Assembly (NCBI GenBank): GCA_011523515.1
Contig: WTGO01000027.1
Span: forward strand, 1 to 64,000
Direction of reading: 5' to 3'
DNA from: Chloroflexota bacterium
Lineage (GTDB): Bacteria; Chloroflexota; Anaerolineae; Aggregatilineales; Phototrophicaceae
Length of the DNA: 64,000 nt
Shown here: positions 1 to 9,211 of the stretch, in pieces
Layout of the letters: the number at the start of each line of letters is the position of its first letter
Numbering within the stretch: position 1 is the first letter of the stretch
Program-made: the position numbers and the translations under genes
The notes under the pieces: generated by a model
The model's database searches: none
What the model was told of the DNA's origin: nothing
Seen by the model: the letters and a program-made list of their open reading frames with translations, nothing else

Positions 1-38
1 GCACCGGGGCCGGGGGATGGGGGGTAGACCGCCGGCGT

Positions 39-590
39 ATGCTGCCGCTGCCCGTGATGAGCGCCGAGGAACGACTTGACCTCTTTTCGAGCGAGGCGGA
101 GGCATTGGGCTGCGTCGTCTATCGCGTGAGCCGCAGCGAAGCGTTGGAGCAAATCATGGAATTGCTCGATGGCGATTCGTCCGTGCTGAGCTGGGCGCAG
201 GATCAGCTGCCCTACCCCGGTTTGCACGACCAGCTGGCATCGCTGGACCTGTCAATCGCGCAGCCGGAAGACGGCGCCGTTCACGTCGGCATCACCGGTG
301 TCTCGGCGGCGCTGGCCGCCACCGGCAGCCTGGTGCTTGAGAGTGGCGCCGGGCGCCCGCGCGGCGCTTCGCTATTGCCCGAACGGCATATCGCGCTGAT
401 GACCGCCGGCCAACTCCTGGATGATTTCGAGAGTTGGCAGGCTTCTCAAGCGGCGCAGGGCTATCCGGCTTTCAACCAGGCCAGCAATACAGTGATCGTC
501 ACCGGGCCCAGCAAGACCGCCGATATCGGCCATCAGCTGGTCAAAGGCGCTCACGGGCCGCGTGAGCTGCATATCCTCATTTTGAGTTGA
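39..590 (+). CDS. lutC: LUD-domain protein, LutC/YkgG family (5' end may lie outside the window)
   Basis: LutC-type proteins take part in the LutABC iron-sulfur complex that oxidises L-lactate in the cytoplasm. The family signature is seen at residues 84-121 (a GVTG-like turn, then ATGSLVLESGAGRPRGASLL) and again near 155-182 (GPSKTADI, then HGPRELH). The frame is open upstream to the window edge, and family members are usually 200-240 residues, so the ATG at 39 may be internal and the gene 5'-truncated. No lutA or lutB is visible, although they could lie just upstream. Family assignment is firm; a role in lactate oxidation rests on the family only. Confidence 0.8.
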   Translation: MLPLPVMSAEERLDLFSSEAEALGCVVYRVSRSEALEQIMELLDGDSSVLSWAQDQLPYPGLHDQLASLDLSIAQPEDGAVHVGITGVSAALAATGSLVLESGAGRPRGASLLPERHIALMTAGQLLDDFESWQASQAAQGYPAFNQASNTVIVTGPSKTADIGHQLVKGAHGPRELHILILS

Positions 591-615
591 GAGCGGGCGG
601 CATGGGTTGCCGTGC

Positions 616-1740
616 TTACGAATGCGCAGGCGGGCGGGCGATGTAAGCCTGCAGCAAATCTGCATATTCTTGGCTGTCCAGCGGCAATGAAACTGTGGCC
701 TGCTTGTGCGCCGAGAGGATGATGGCGTTATTCAAGATGGCCGAGTTCAAACCATGTTCCGCCGGCGCGATCAGCTCCGCGCCACTAAGAATGGCATCGG
801 CGAAATTCTCAATGACCCATTCGTGCTGGTTGGTCTGGCGCGCTTCGAAGTCAACCTGCTCGCGGGTGACAGGCAACTTGCCGCCCTTGCCCGCTTCCCG
901 GATATGCCGGCTGGACGGCCACTCGTTCCGGTAAAGCACCAGCTCATCGTGCTCGAATACCAGCTTGCCGCAATCGCCGACGATCTCAAGCCGATTCGTT
1001 CCAGGTGACTCGCCGGTTGAAGCGATAAAGTGGCCAACCATGCCATTGTCGTATTCGAAATAGGCGGTCACCTCGTCCTCGACTTCAATGCGATGATGCT
1101 TGCCAAAGCTGACCTGGCCATTGACGCGGGCCGGCATGCCCACCAGCCATTGGTAGAGATCCAGATTGTGCGGGCATTGGTTCATCAGCACGCCGCCGCC
1201 TTCGCTGCCCCAAGCGCCACGCCAGGACCGACTGTCGAAATAATGCTGCGTGCGAAACCAGTCGGTGATGATCCAGGTGCAGCGGATGAGCGACCCCAGC
1301 GCGCCGCTCTCGATGATGGACTTGACTTTGCGCCATTGGCCCCAGGTGCGCTGCATGAACATGGCGGCGAAGACCAGGTCGGGATTATCCCGTTTGGCGG
1401 CGCGGGCGCCATCGAGCAGGCGCCGAGCCTCCTGGACATGCACGGCGATCGGCTTTTCAACCAAGACGTGCAAGCCGCGCTCCAAGGCCTGCAAGCACAT
1501 GTCGGGGTGGTCATAGTGCGGGGTGGCGATGATGACCGCGTCCAGGTCGGCGGCCTCGAGCATGCGCTCGTACGCGGTGTAACGCGGAATATCGGGATAG
1601 GCGTCGGCCTCCAGCAGCGCGAAGCGCCTGTCGCAGATGGCGGCGAGTTCGGTGTTGGGCAGGGCGATGACATGCTCGACATGATCCGTGCCGATGCTGC
1701 CGATGCCGACGATGCCGATCTTGACTTTGTCTCGGGTCAT
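616..1740 (-). CDS. Gfo/Idh/MocA-family NAD(P)-dependent oxidoreductase
   Basis: Cytoplasmic sugar or inositol dehydrogenase-type enzyme of 374 residues. The Rossmann motif GIVGIGSIG lies at residues 9-17, and the family hallmark EKP at 95-97 follows the NAD-binding half. A GGGVLMNQCPHNLDL stretch in the C-terminal half supplies the usual catalytic-site His. I chose the ATG at 1740 because GAGGA sits six bases upstream; an in-frame start at 1779 would add 13 residues unlike the family. The substrate cannot be told from sequence. It converges with the LutC-like gene, 25 bases away. A second family member lies at 59333-60448. Confidence 0.85.
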   Translation of the reverse strand: MTRDKVKIGIVGIGSIGTDHVEHVIALPNTELAAICDRRFALLEADAYPDIPRYTAYERMLEAADLDAVIIATPHYDHPDMCLQALERGLHVLVEKPIAVHVQEARRLLDGARAAKRDNPDLVFAAMFMQRTWGQWRKVKSIIESGALGSLIRCTWIITDWFRTQHYFDSRSWRGAWGSEGGGVLMNQCPHNLDLYQWLVGMPARVNGQVSFGKHHRIEVEDEVTAYFEYDNGMVGHFIASTGESPGTNRLEIVGDCGKLVFEHDELVLYRNEWPSSRHIREAGKGGKLPVTREQVDFEARQTNQHEWVIENFADAILSGAELIAPAEHGLNSAILNNAIILSAHKQATVSLPLDSQEYADLLQAYIARPPAHS

Positions 1741-1900
1741 TTCTTGTCCTCGCTGCGTGCTGATGTCTCGGTGGTGCAAACGCGCTGATTATAGCGCAAG
1801 CATTGAGACAGCGCCGCAGACACTTCAGCAAAGTAAAGTCGGCCGCCGGGCAAACTGGCCCGCTAACTCTGCGCGCGGGTGAGCCAGCGCATAGTTGTGC

Positions 1901-1926
1901 GTAGGGGCGTGCCGATGGCTCGCCCT
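1901..1926 (+). repeat. GTAGGGGCG-type short palindromic repeat, diverged copy
   Basis: Begins GTAGGGGCGTGCC and closes with GGCTCGCCC, forming a short hairpin. It belongs to the family also seen at 13435, 14039 and as an inverted pair at 28823-28891. It lies in the 448-base gap between the oxidoreductase and the fibronectin-like relic. The rest of that gap holds only the permease relic at 1954-2028. Confidence 0.55.
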
Positions 1927-1953
1927 ATTTATCTGTTCCTGTGGCCGAGGAGT

Positions 1954-2028
1954 CTAGCCCTTTACCGCGCCGAAGGTCAAGCCGATTCCCGATACACCAG
2001 AAAACATTGCCAAAGCGCTATTCGACAT
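1954..2028 (-). pseudogene. Relic of the C-terminus of a carbohydrate ABC transporter permease
   Basis: Reading the minus strand to the TAG at 1956-1954 gives a peptide ending [14 protein letters not shown]1 permeases characteristically end this way; the intact permease at 37217-38071 ends [10 protein letters not shown]. Upstream codons lose similarity after about 10 residues, and no permease frame continues into 2030-2190. I read it as the stub left after deletion of a permease gene. It is short, so chance similarity is not fully excluded. Confidence 0.5.
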
Positions 2029-2188
2029 TCGGTCGGACAATCCCAATCTTGCTGAACTACGTGCCAAGCAAGACTATGGCGCGGCTTCAGTACTTTGGCG
2101 TATAATTTCCCAAGATAATTGTGGCGACAGAGTATAGAATATCGAGCCGCCCCATATTACACTCCCGCCGTGAACTGATTCAATTCAT

Positions 2189-3253
2189 ATGCGAGGTAAT
2201 ATACTTCGCAAACTTGCATTAATCTCATTGCCTGTCGCTTGCCTCATCGTATCATTCCCCTTCGCCCAAGGCCCCACCGATCCCGTTATCAGCATCCAAC
2301 TCGTCCAACCGGAATTCACCCGCGTCGACAAGAATCGAATCTACTGGCGCCCCGTCCAGAATGCCGAAACATACCGACTCCAATGGCGCGCCAACAAGCG
2401 CGGCCGCTGGAGCGAACAGTACATCTCCGCCGATAAGACCAACTATCGTTTCACCGAGATCCTTGTCGATGTCAAGTACTTCGTCCGCGTTCAAGCCTGA
2501 TCTTCCAATCCCCGCCACCGCCCCAGCTCCTTCAGCGACACGTTGGAAATCCTTATCCCCAAGCCCAAAACTCTGGCAAAACCCGAGCTGCGCTAAGTCT
2601 CCGGCAGCACCGGCGCCTGGAATAGAGTGAACGGCGCTGTCAACTACCAGCTCCGCCTGAATGACCGCGGCCGCGTCAGCCACGAGACCCGTTCCCGTTT
2701 CAGCCACCGGCATACCTTCCCGAACCTCGTCCCCGGTCGTACCTATAAAGTCGCGGTCCGCGCCTTGGGCAATGGCATTGACTACCGGCGCCGCGGTCCC
2801 TGGAGCGATGCTGAGGATATCAAGCTGCCCCTGCCCACCGATACCCTCGTGCCACCTACGAAGAAGCCCAAAGACGATGATGATGATGACGATGGCGGCG
2901 GAGGCAATAACAACGGCCCCTGCAAGAAAAACAGCCAGCCGCACACCGAGACCCGGCAAGCGGATGGCTGCACCCAGACGCGGACCTGCGCTCGCTGGAC
3001 GCGGGTCTCGGGCAAATGCGACACCAATGACAGCGTCGACTGCCGCGGCAGCAGTTGGTCTTCCTGCCCATGCAAAGAAACATGCTCAAGTTCATCACGT
3101 ACTGAAACCAAAGAGGAGATAAAACACGATGGCCCGGTATGCTCTCTCCGATCCTATACACGTACGGTGACAGTGACGAAATGCAGTTGCCCGGACACAA
3201 CGAACACCAGCAGAACCGACTGGATCGAGATAGGAAGGCGAGACTGCGCTTAA
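2189..3253 (+). pseudogene. Exported fibronectin type III-like, Cys-rich protein interrupted by two in-frame stops
   Basis: One frame of 355 codons carries a signal peptide (residues 1-27), a first fibronectin III-like domain (about 35-120), a second (about 132-215), an Asp-run/Gly-Asn linker (KPKDDDDDDDGGGGNNN) and a C-terminal tail with 14 cysteines. The frame is broken by TGA at 2498-2500 and TAA at 2594-2596. The residues either side keep the domain pattern: RVQA, stop, SSNPRHRPSS; and PELR, stop, VSGSTGAWNRVNG. Each stop is one substitution from a sense codon (TGG or CGA; CAA). Function was probably surface or matrix binding. Possible alternatives are a sequencing error or two short surviving products (2189-2500 and 2627-3253). 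Confidence 0.65.
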
Positions 3254-3439
3254 TTGCCAGAAAGAAAGTGCAATCGGAGGATTGAGGCCGATGGCTCACA
3301 ACGTGACAGGAGAGTTCCAAATATTATTCACGCAGGCAGAATAGCGCCCTCAAAAGGTCAAATGCAAGCGGTGGGCATATCCCGCCGCTTTTTCCTTCCC
3401 TCAGCGGCCATATCGCCAGATCCCCCACATACAACAGGT

Positions 3440-3829
3440 TCATTTGCGCCGTAAATCGCGGCAGTCAATCACGAGCTTGCCTTTGACGCGGTTGCATTCC
3501 GCGCAGAGCAGCTGCAGATTGTCGTAATGCGAGCGGCCGCCTTTGGCGATGGGGATAACGTGATCCAGCACCAGGGCTTCGCTGGCGCCGCAATTGGCGC
3601 AGCCTTCGCCGTAATCCGCCCTTAGGCCTTCAAGCCAGCTCGCATAATTGGCGCGCAAAACTTGCCGTTCGCGCTGCTTCAACTGCGGCGGAACCGCCCG
3701 CTTGTACGCGCTTGACCGCAGCAGCGGCTCGAAGGAGCGGCCCCCGCGCGCCATAAAGCGAGCCAGGTCGCTATCCGGCGTATGACACTGGCAGCGGCGT
3801 GACAGCCGCCCGCAGTAGGCGCAGTACAT
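3440..3829 (-). CDS. HNH endonuclease-domain protein
   Basis: 129 residues. An N-terminal Cys cluster (C3, C6, C13, C15) may bind zinc. The HNH core runs from about 77 to 116: CxxC at 77/80, DH at 89-90, Asn104, then C109xxC112 and Asn113 in the order of the His-Asn-His metal finger. Such small HNH proteins nick or cut DNA; the partner process is unknown here. It stands alone beside a palindromic repeat, with no phage or restriction gene next to it. The gap 3254-3439 on its far side holds nothing I recognise. Confidence 0.82.
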   Translation of the reverse strand: MYCAYCGRLSRRCQCHTPDSDLARFMARGGRSFEPLLRSSAYKRAVPPQLKQRERQVLRANYASWLEGLRADYGEGCANCGASEALVLDHVIPIAKGGRSHYDNLQLLCAECNRVKGKLVIDCRDLRRK

Positions 3830-3879
3830 GGTTTCCTACGTTTTCTCAGTAAGCGCAAGTAGGTAATGAAAAAAGATTT

Positions 3880-4025
3880 GCCACCGAGTACACCGAGACA
3901 AAAAGAGTACACCGAGAAAAGCTTTCCAGAATGAATTTCGCAGCACAAGACGAAAAGAACAGCAGCGGCATATTTTTTGTGAGCGTCGAAGCAAAATGAT
4001 TTCCTCTGTGTACTCAGTGGCAAAA
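3880..4025. repeat. GAGTACACCGAG-type intergenic inverted repeat, copy 1
   Basis: The left arm starts GCCACCGAGTACACCGAGA and repeats AGAGTACACCGAG about 25 bases later. The right arm ends CCTCTGTGTACTCAGTGGC, the imperfect complement. Before the right arm is GAGCGTCGAAGCAAAATGAT, shared with copies at 25731 and 59152. The element sits between the HNH gene and the dehydrogenase. The remaining 4026-4226 holds no recognisable gene. Confidence 0.7.
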
Positions 4026-4226
4026 GAGCATTCAGTTACGCAGATTCAAGAGTCGCATGACTTACTTTCACTTACGTCTGTCGAGCCTGTGTCAAAGCAT
4101 AGCAGAATCGCAGCGCCGGCGGCTGCGCTGGCCGGCACGATCCTTCCGGCGCGTGGGGTCAGGCTTTGCAGCAGACTGGCTATCGATTAGAGTGTAACCC
4201 TGTCCGAAGCTAGCCGAGCTCGTCCA

Positions 4227-5246
4227 ATGCGACCGAAAGTGCTGATTGCCTCTTACCTAGAACCCGAGCGCGTTGAGCGTATCCGCGCCGCAGTCCCGGC
4301 GGTGGAGGTCGTATATCGTCCCGACCTGATCGGGGCGCCGCGCTTCCAGGCCGACCACACCGCGCCCGTTCATCGCACGCCACAGCAAGAAGGCGAGTGG
4401 CGTGAGTTGCTGGCGGAGGCGGAGATTCTCTTTGATTTTGACCATACGCATCGGGAAGACTTACCTGCGCTTGCGCCCAAGCTAAAGTGGATCCAAGCCA
4501 CCAGCGCTGGCATCGGCCAGCTGGTCAAGCGAAACGGCTATGATAGGCAGGGCTGGCGCTTCACCACAGCAAGCGGCGTGCACGCCCGTCCGCTGGCCGA
4601 ATTCTGTCTGATGGCGATGCTGATGTTCGTCAAGAATTACCCCGTGATGGACGCCCAAAAGCGCGCCCGCCTTTGGCAACGCTTTAACAATACTGAGTTG
4701 CGTGGCATGACCGTCGGCATCGTTGGCTTGGGGCGCATCGGGCGCGATATAGCGCAGGTCTGCGAGTTCTTTGGCATGCGCGTGCTGGCCTGCCGCCGCC
4801 GCCGAACCAACCCGCCGCACACTGTAGACACGCTCTTCGCGCCGGATCAGCTGAATGATTTGCTGCCGCAAGTCGACTTTCTGGTGCTCTGCGCGCCGCA
4901 TACACCCGAGACCGATGGCTTGCTCAGCGCTGAGCGCATCGGGCTCATGAAGCCTGGCGCCGTCTTGATCAATATCGCTCGCGGCGCGCTGGTTGATTAT
5001 TCCGCGCTGAAGCGGGCGCTGCGCGACGGACGCCTGGGCGGGGCCGCGCTTGATGTCACCGACCCGGAACCGCTGCCCGCGGACGACCCGCTATGGGACA
5101 TGCCCAATGTCATCATCAGCCACCATTCCGCCAGCACCGCCGATACCGAAAACGGCAAGCTGACGGACCTGTTCATCCGCAACTTGCATCGCTATCTCGA
5201 TGACGAGCCACTGGAGAACCTGCTGGATATCGAGCTGATGTATTAG
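4227..5246 (+). CDS. D-isomer-specific 2-hydroxyacid dehydrogenase
   Basis: 339 residues, a usual length. It reduces a 2-keto acid or oxidises a D-2-hydroxyacid with a nicotinamide cofactor. The Rossmann loop GLGRIG is at 167-172. The catalytic triad is in place: Arg252 in NIARGALVD, Glu281 in DPEPL, and His300 in ISHHSAST. Four arginines (190-193) follow the second strand where NAD enzymes carry an acidic residue, so NADPH use is likely (inference). Its stop overlaps the convergent nagA by four bases. Substrate unknown; glyoxylate/hydroxypyruvate-type acids are possible. Confidence 0.88.
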   Translation: MRPKVLIASYLEPERVERIRAAVPAVEVVYRPDLIGAPRFQADHTAPVHRTPQQEGEWRELLAEAEILFDFDHTHREDLPALAPKLKWIQATSAGIGQLVKRNGYDRQGWRFTTASGVHARPLAEFCLMAMLMFVKNYPVMDAQKRARLWQRFNNTELRGMTVGIVGLGRIGRDIAQVCEFFGMRVLACRRRRTNPPHTVDTLFAPDQLNDLLPQVDFLVLCAPHTPETDGLLSAERIGLMKPGAVLINIARGALVDYSALKRALRDGRLGGAALDVTDPEPLPADDPLWDMPNVIISHHSASTADTENGKLTDLFIRNLHRYLDDEPLENLLDIELMY

Positions 5247-6415
5247 CTGCGCGGCTGAGTTTCCTCGGCCATGTATACTGGCTCGCCGCCGAGCAAAGTG
5301 GCTTGTACGCCCGTAGCTACGTCCCAGATGATGATGTCGGCATCAGCGCCGATTTTCAGGGAACCTTTGCGAGGATACAGGCCGATTGCGCGCGCCGGTA
5401 CACGCGTGACCATGGGCAGCGCTTCCTCCAGCGAAAGGTCACAGAAACACATCATGTTGCGCAGCGCCTGCGACATGGTGAGTGTGCTGCCGGCCAAGCT
5501 GCCGTGGCGATCGCGCGCGATGCCATCCTGTACCACAACCGCGACATCGCCCATGCCGAATTCGCCATCGGCCAAGCCGGCCGCACGCATAGCGTCCGTA
5601 ATCGCCAGAACTCGGTCAGCGCCGACCAGCTTCAGCAGCAGCCTGATGACCGCAGGATGTACGTGGACGCCGTCAGGGATGATTTCGAAATTCACTGCCT
5701 GGTGCTCGCTGGCGGCGACGAGGATGCCGGGCCGCCGGTGATGGATGCCCGCCATGCCATTAAAGGTATGCGTGACATGGCGCAGGCCGGCGGAGATGAA
5801 ATCCAGCGTCGCCTCATAACTCGCGCCGCTGTGCCCGATTGAGACAGCAATGCCGCGCTCAACAGCAGCCCGCAACAGTTCTCCCCCGCCTTCAAGCTCG
5901 GGCGCCAGCGTGATCAGCTTGATCAGACCGGATTCCAACCAGGGCAAGTACTCATCCGGTTGCGGCGCGCGCAAGTGTTCTTCGGGCTGCGAGCCGCGGA
6001 AGGCGGGATTGAGGTAGGGCCCTTCGAGGTGTACGCCGATGCAGGGACTACGCGGTCGCTCAGCGAATTCAAGCATCGCTGCCAGAGCGGCGTCAATCCG
6101 CGCGCGCGAATCCGCCATGGTCGTGCCGAGAAAGCTGGTCACGCCTTGCCGCAGGACAAAGTCGCAGAGCCCTTGCAAAGCCTCGCCCGAAGCGTCCATC
6201 ACGTCGAAGCCCTTGCTGCCGTGGAAGTGCAAGTCGACAAAGCCGGGCAACACATAACGTCCACCTCCGTCGAGACGCCTGTCGTCCGGCTGCGCCGCAA
6301 CCTCTGATGCGGGGCTCAGATGGCGTATGCGACCTTCGCTGACGATCAGCGTGTGACCGCTGAGAAAACGATCTTCCTGCCAGATTTGACTGTTCTCGAT
6401 CAGTGTCCGCGCCAA
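5243..6415 (-). CDS. nagA: N-acetylglucosamine-6-phosphate deacetylase
   Basis: Hydrolyses GlcNAc-6-P to glucosamine-6-P and acetate, the committing step of amino-sugar catabolism. With a TTG start at 6415 the protein has 390 residues, the family length. Metal and catalytic residues are visible: HFH at 63-65, Glu131 in HLEGPYLNP, His195 in IGHS, His216 in THTFN, and Asp274 in ITDAM. An ATG-started frame reaching 6460 or further adds residues unlike NagA and approaches the divergent SIS gene at 6576, so I prefer the TTG; this choice is inferred. The 160-base divergent gap to 6576 probably holds both promoters. Confidence 0.9.
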   Translation of the reverse strand: MARTLIENSQIWQEDRFLSGHTLIVSEGRIRHLSPASEVAAQPDDRRLDGGGRYVLPGFVDLHFHGSKGFDVMDASGEALQGLCDFVLRQGVTSFLGTTMADSRARIDAALAAMLEFAERPRSPCIGVHLEGPYLNPAFRGSQPEEHLRAPQPDEYLPWLESGLIKLITLAPELEGGGELLRAAVERGIAVSIGHSGASYEATLDFISAGLRHVTHTFNGMAGIHHRRPGILVAASEHQAVNFEIIPDGVHVHPAVIRLLLKLVGADRVLAITDAMRAAGLADGEFGMGDVAVVVQDGIARDRHGSLAGSTLTMSQALRNMMCFCDLSLEEALPMVTRVPARAIGLYPRKGSLKIGADADIIIWDVATGVQATLLGGEPVYMAEETQPRS

Positions 6416-6575
6416 TTTCGCCCTGCCTGTCCGACTGATTCGGTCGTGAGAGTATAGCATTAACGGTCGCGGCAGTATTGACGCAATGACAAGAGCTGAG
6501 GCAAGGCGAATCTGGGAAGTGAAGGCGCGTCTGCTACAATGACTGACCATCTCAAGATTCTGCGAGGCATTTGCG

Positions 6576-7616
6576 ATGGTTGCAGGCGAGCACACATTGC
6601 GGGAAATCTTTAGCCAGCCGCAAGTCTGGGCGGAGTCGCTCGCCGCCTTCGACCTCCAGGATCCACAGCTTCAATCGCTGTTGGAGGCGGGCGCATTCGA
6701 CCAGGTCATCGTCACCGGCTGCGGCTCGACCTATTACCTGGCGCTGACAGCCGCGCGCCTGCTGCGCAAAGCCGGGAGCAATGCGCTGGCCTGCCCGGCG
6801 TCGGAGCTGCTGCTGCATCCGGAATCCATCTACTTGCCCGGCCAGCGCAGCCTGCTGCTGAGCGTCTCCCGCTCGGGCAGCACCACGGAAACTGTTCGCG
6901 CTCTGGAACAATTCCAGGCCAACGCGGGCGGTCCCGTCATAGCCGTGAGCTGTGACAGCGGCAGCCCACTGGCCCGCGGCGCGGATTTCGTCATCGCCAT
7001 CGACGCGGCGCAAGAAAAGAGCGTTGCGCAAACGCGCTCGTTCAGCAGCATGGCGGTCGTTTTGCAGCAACTCGCAGCCTTGCTGGGCGGCCATAACTTG
7101 GCCGGGAGCCGGAGGCTGCCTGCGCTCTGCCGTGATCTATTGGCCGATTACGCAGACCTGGTGCAATCGCTGGGCCAAAATGACGCCATCTCTAAGTTCT
7201 TTTTCCTGGGGTCGGATGCGCTTTATGGCATCGCCTGTGAAGCCATGCTGAAAATGAAAGAGATGTCGCTGTCTTATAGCGAGGCCTATCACACGCTGGA
7301 ATTTCGCCACGGCCCGATGTCGATGGTGGGCGAGGATAGTTTGGTCGTTGGCTTGCTTTCGCCGGAGGCCGCGCGGCAGGAGCAGCGGGTTCTGAAGGAG
7401 ATGGCGGCGATGGGCGCGACGGTGCTGGCGATTGGGCAGGACCCTGGACCGCACCAGCGCAAGATCACGCTTCCGTCAGACCTGCCCGCCTGGTGTACGC
7501 CGGTCCTTTACCTGCCGGCGCTGCAAATGCTGGCTTACCAGCGCGCTATCTTTACTGGCTGCGATCCTGATCAACCGCACCAACTCAGCGCGGTTGTCTC
7601 GCTGGACAATATTTGA
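6576..7616 (+). CDS. SIS-domain sugar isomerase/deaminase (AgaS/GlmS-isomerase type)
   Basis: 346 residues with two SIS domains and no glutaminase domain. The first sugar-phosphate loop is TGCGSTYYLAL near 47-57, followed by SVSRSGSTTET near 92-102. The second domain carries EAYHTLEFRHGPMSM near 236-250. Such proteins deaminate or isomerise glucosamine-6-P-like substrates. GAGG lies upstream of the ATG. It is the first gene of a plus-strand run (SIS, GH20, SIS) divergent from nagA, which supports a role after deacetylation. Two SIS paralogs suggest different substrates, or separate kinetic roles. Confidence 0.82.
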   Translation: MVAGEHTLREIFSQPQVWAESLAAFDLQDPQLQSLLEAGAFDQVIVTGCGSTYYLALTAARLLRKAGSNALACPASELLLHPESIYLPGQRSLLLSVSRSGSTTETVRALEQFQANAGGPVIAVSCDSGSPLARGADFVIAIDAAQEKSVAQTRSFSSMAVVLQQLAALLGGHNLAGSRRLPALCRDLLADYADLVQSLGQNDAISKFFFLGSDALYGIACEAMLKMKEMSLSYSEAYHTLEFRHGPMSMVGEDSLVVGLLSPEAARQEQRVLKEMAAMGATVLAIGQDPGPHQRKITLPSDLPAWCTPVLYLPALQMLAYQRAIFTGCDPDQPHQLSAVVSLDNI

Positions 7617-7642
7617 CGAATCTTAAGAAAAGGCAAACAGAT

Positions 7643-9190
7643 ATGGCCGAAATCACACTCTTTCCGCAACCGCACAAGCTGGAGCGCAAGACCGGCGCCT
7701 TTAGGATCAACCGACATACCCGCATCTTCGCCGCTGACAGCGCAATTGGCGAGATGCTGGCCGATTATCTGCGACCCGCCACCGGCTTCGAGCTACCCGT
7801 GCATCCGCTGGATGACGATATTCCGGCCGACGCGCAGAATGCCATTTTGCTCGCCTCGGGGGTGGTTGACGCTGCCGAAGGCTACCGGCTGGAGGTTGAG
7901 CCGGGCCGAGCCGTGGTGACCGCCTCGCAGCGCGCCGGATTCCTCCACGGCATACAAACGATTCGCCAACTGCTGCCGCAAGAAATTCTCTTAGCCGCCG
8001 CAGTGGAAGGAGTCGATTGGACGCTGCCCGGCGTGGTCATCAGCGACAGGCCCGCATTCGGCTGGCGCGGTCTTCACCTCGATGTCTGCCGGCACATGTT
8101 TCCGGTCGCCTTCATCAAGAAGTTCATCGACTCGATGGCCTTTTACAAGTTCAACATCTTCCACTGGCATTTGACCGAGGATCAAGGATGGCGCATCGAA
8201 ATCAAGAAATATCCGCGCTTGACCGAGGTCGGCGCATACCGCGCGGAGACGGCTTTGCCACAAGACCCAAGCCAGTACGACGGCGTACCGCATGGCGGCT
8301 TCTATACGCGGGACGAAGCGCGCGATGTGGTCGCCTATGCCGCCGAGCGCGGCATAACCGTCGTGCCGGAGATCGAATTGCCCGGTCACAGCGTTGCCGC
8401 GCTGGCATCTTATCCGGAGCTGGGCTGCCTCGGCGAGGGTTACCAGGTGCGGAGAAATTGGGGCATCGAAGACGACATCTATTGCGCCGGCAAAGATGAG
8501 GTATTTGCCTTCTTGAAAGATGTATTGAGCGAAGTTCTTGAGGTATTTCCTTCGAAATACATTCACATTGGGGGCGACGAAGCGCCGAAAGTTCGCTGGG
8601 AAGCCTGCCCGGCTTGTCAGGCGCGCATTTCAGCCGAGGGCCTGGCTGATGAGCACGAGCTGCAAAGCTGGTTTATCCGCCAAATTGAAGCCTGGCTCAA
8701 CGACCGCGGGCGCAATCTGGTGGGCTGGGACGAGATCTTGGAGGGCGGACTGGCGCCCAGGGCCACCGTCATGAGCTGGCGCGGCAGCGATGGCGGCATC
8801 GCCGCGGCCAACGCCGGCCACGATGTCATCATGACGCCGAATAACTACTGCTATCTGGACTACTACCAATCCGAAGACAGAGAAAGCGAGCCCCCGGCCA
8901 TAAACGCAACCCTGCCCCTGAAGCAAGTCTGGCAATACGAGGTCGTGCCCAAGCAGATCGCGGCCGACAAGCGACAGCATATCCTGGGCGGGCAAGGCAA
9001 TATCTGGACCGAGTACATTCCGCGGTCCGAGCAGGTGGAATACATGATGTTCCCGCGCGCCATCGCCATCGCCGATGTGCTGTGGCATCATCCCGACGAG
9101 CGGGATTATGCCGCTTTGGTCGCCCGGCTGCGGCGTCATCTGCCCGCGCTGGATATCATGGGCGTCAACTACCGGCCGCTGGACGACTGA
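7643..9190 (+). CDS. Beta-N-acetylhexosaminidase, glycoside hydrolase family 20
   Basis: Releases terminal GlcNAc/GalNAc from glycans by substrate-assisted catalysis. 515 residues from the ATG at 7643: an N-terminal GH20b-like domain (about 1-130) and the TIM barrel (about 135-490). The HIGGDE motif gives the catalytic Asp312-Glu313 pair, and FHWHLTEDQGWR at about 173-184 is typical. No signal peptide is seen, so it probably acts in the cytoplasm on imported oligosaccharides. A TTG at 7613 would overlap the SIS stop, but the family start matches MAEITLFPQP. It is 21 bases from the next SIS gene and likely in one operon. Confidence 0.93.
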   Translation: MAEITLFPQPHKLERKTGAFRINRHTRIFAADSAIGEMLADYLRPATGFELPVHPLDDDIPADAQNAILLASGVVDAAEGYRLEVEPGRAVVTASQRAGFLHGIQTIRQLLPQEILLAAAVEGVDWTLPGVVISDRPAFGWRGLHLDVCRHMFPVAFIKKFIDSMAFYKFNIFHWHLTEDQGWRIEIKKYPRLTEVGAYRAETALPQDPSQYDGVPHGGFYTRDEARDVVAYAAERGITVVPEIELPGHSVAALASYPELGCLGEGYQVRRNWGIEDDIYCAGKDEVFAFLKDVLSEVLEVFPSKYIHIGGDEAPKVRWEACPACQARISAEGLADEHELQSWFIRQIEAWLNDRGRNLVGWDEILEGGLAPRATVMSWRGSDGGIAAANAGHDVIMTPNNYCYLDYYQSEDRESEPPAINATLPLKQVWQYEVVPKQIAADKRQHILGGQGNIWTEYIPRSEQVEYMMFPRAIAIADVLWHHPDERDYAALVARLRRHLPALDIMGVNYRPLDD

Positions 9191-9211
9191 GCGCCGTCAG
9201 CAAGGAGCAAA

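Noticed and set aside
2498-2500. TGA read as an amino acid (genetic code change or recoding), also at 49507-49509
   Set aside because: TGA serves as a true stop in several tightly coupled genes (ATGA overlaps at 16430, 17527, 37217 and 50181). A code change is excluded; nonsense mutation is the simpler view.
5243-6595. Longer nagA start near 6595
   Set aside because: It would overlap the divergent SIS gene start at 6576 and adds 60 residues without family similarity.
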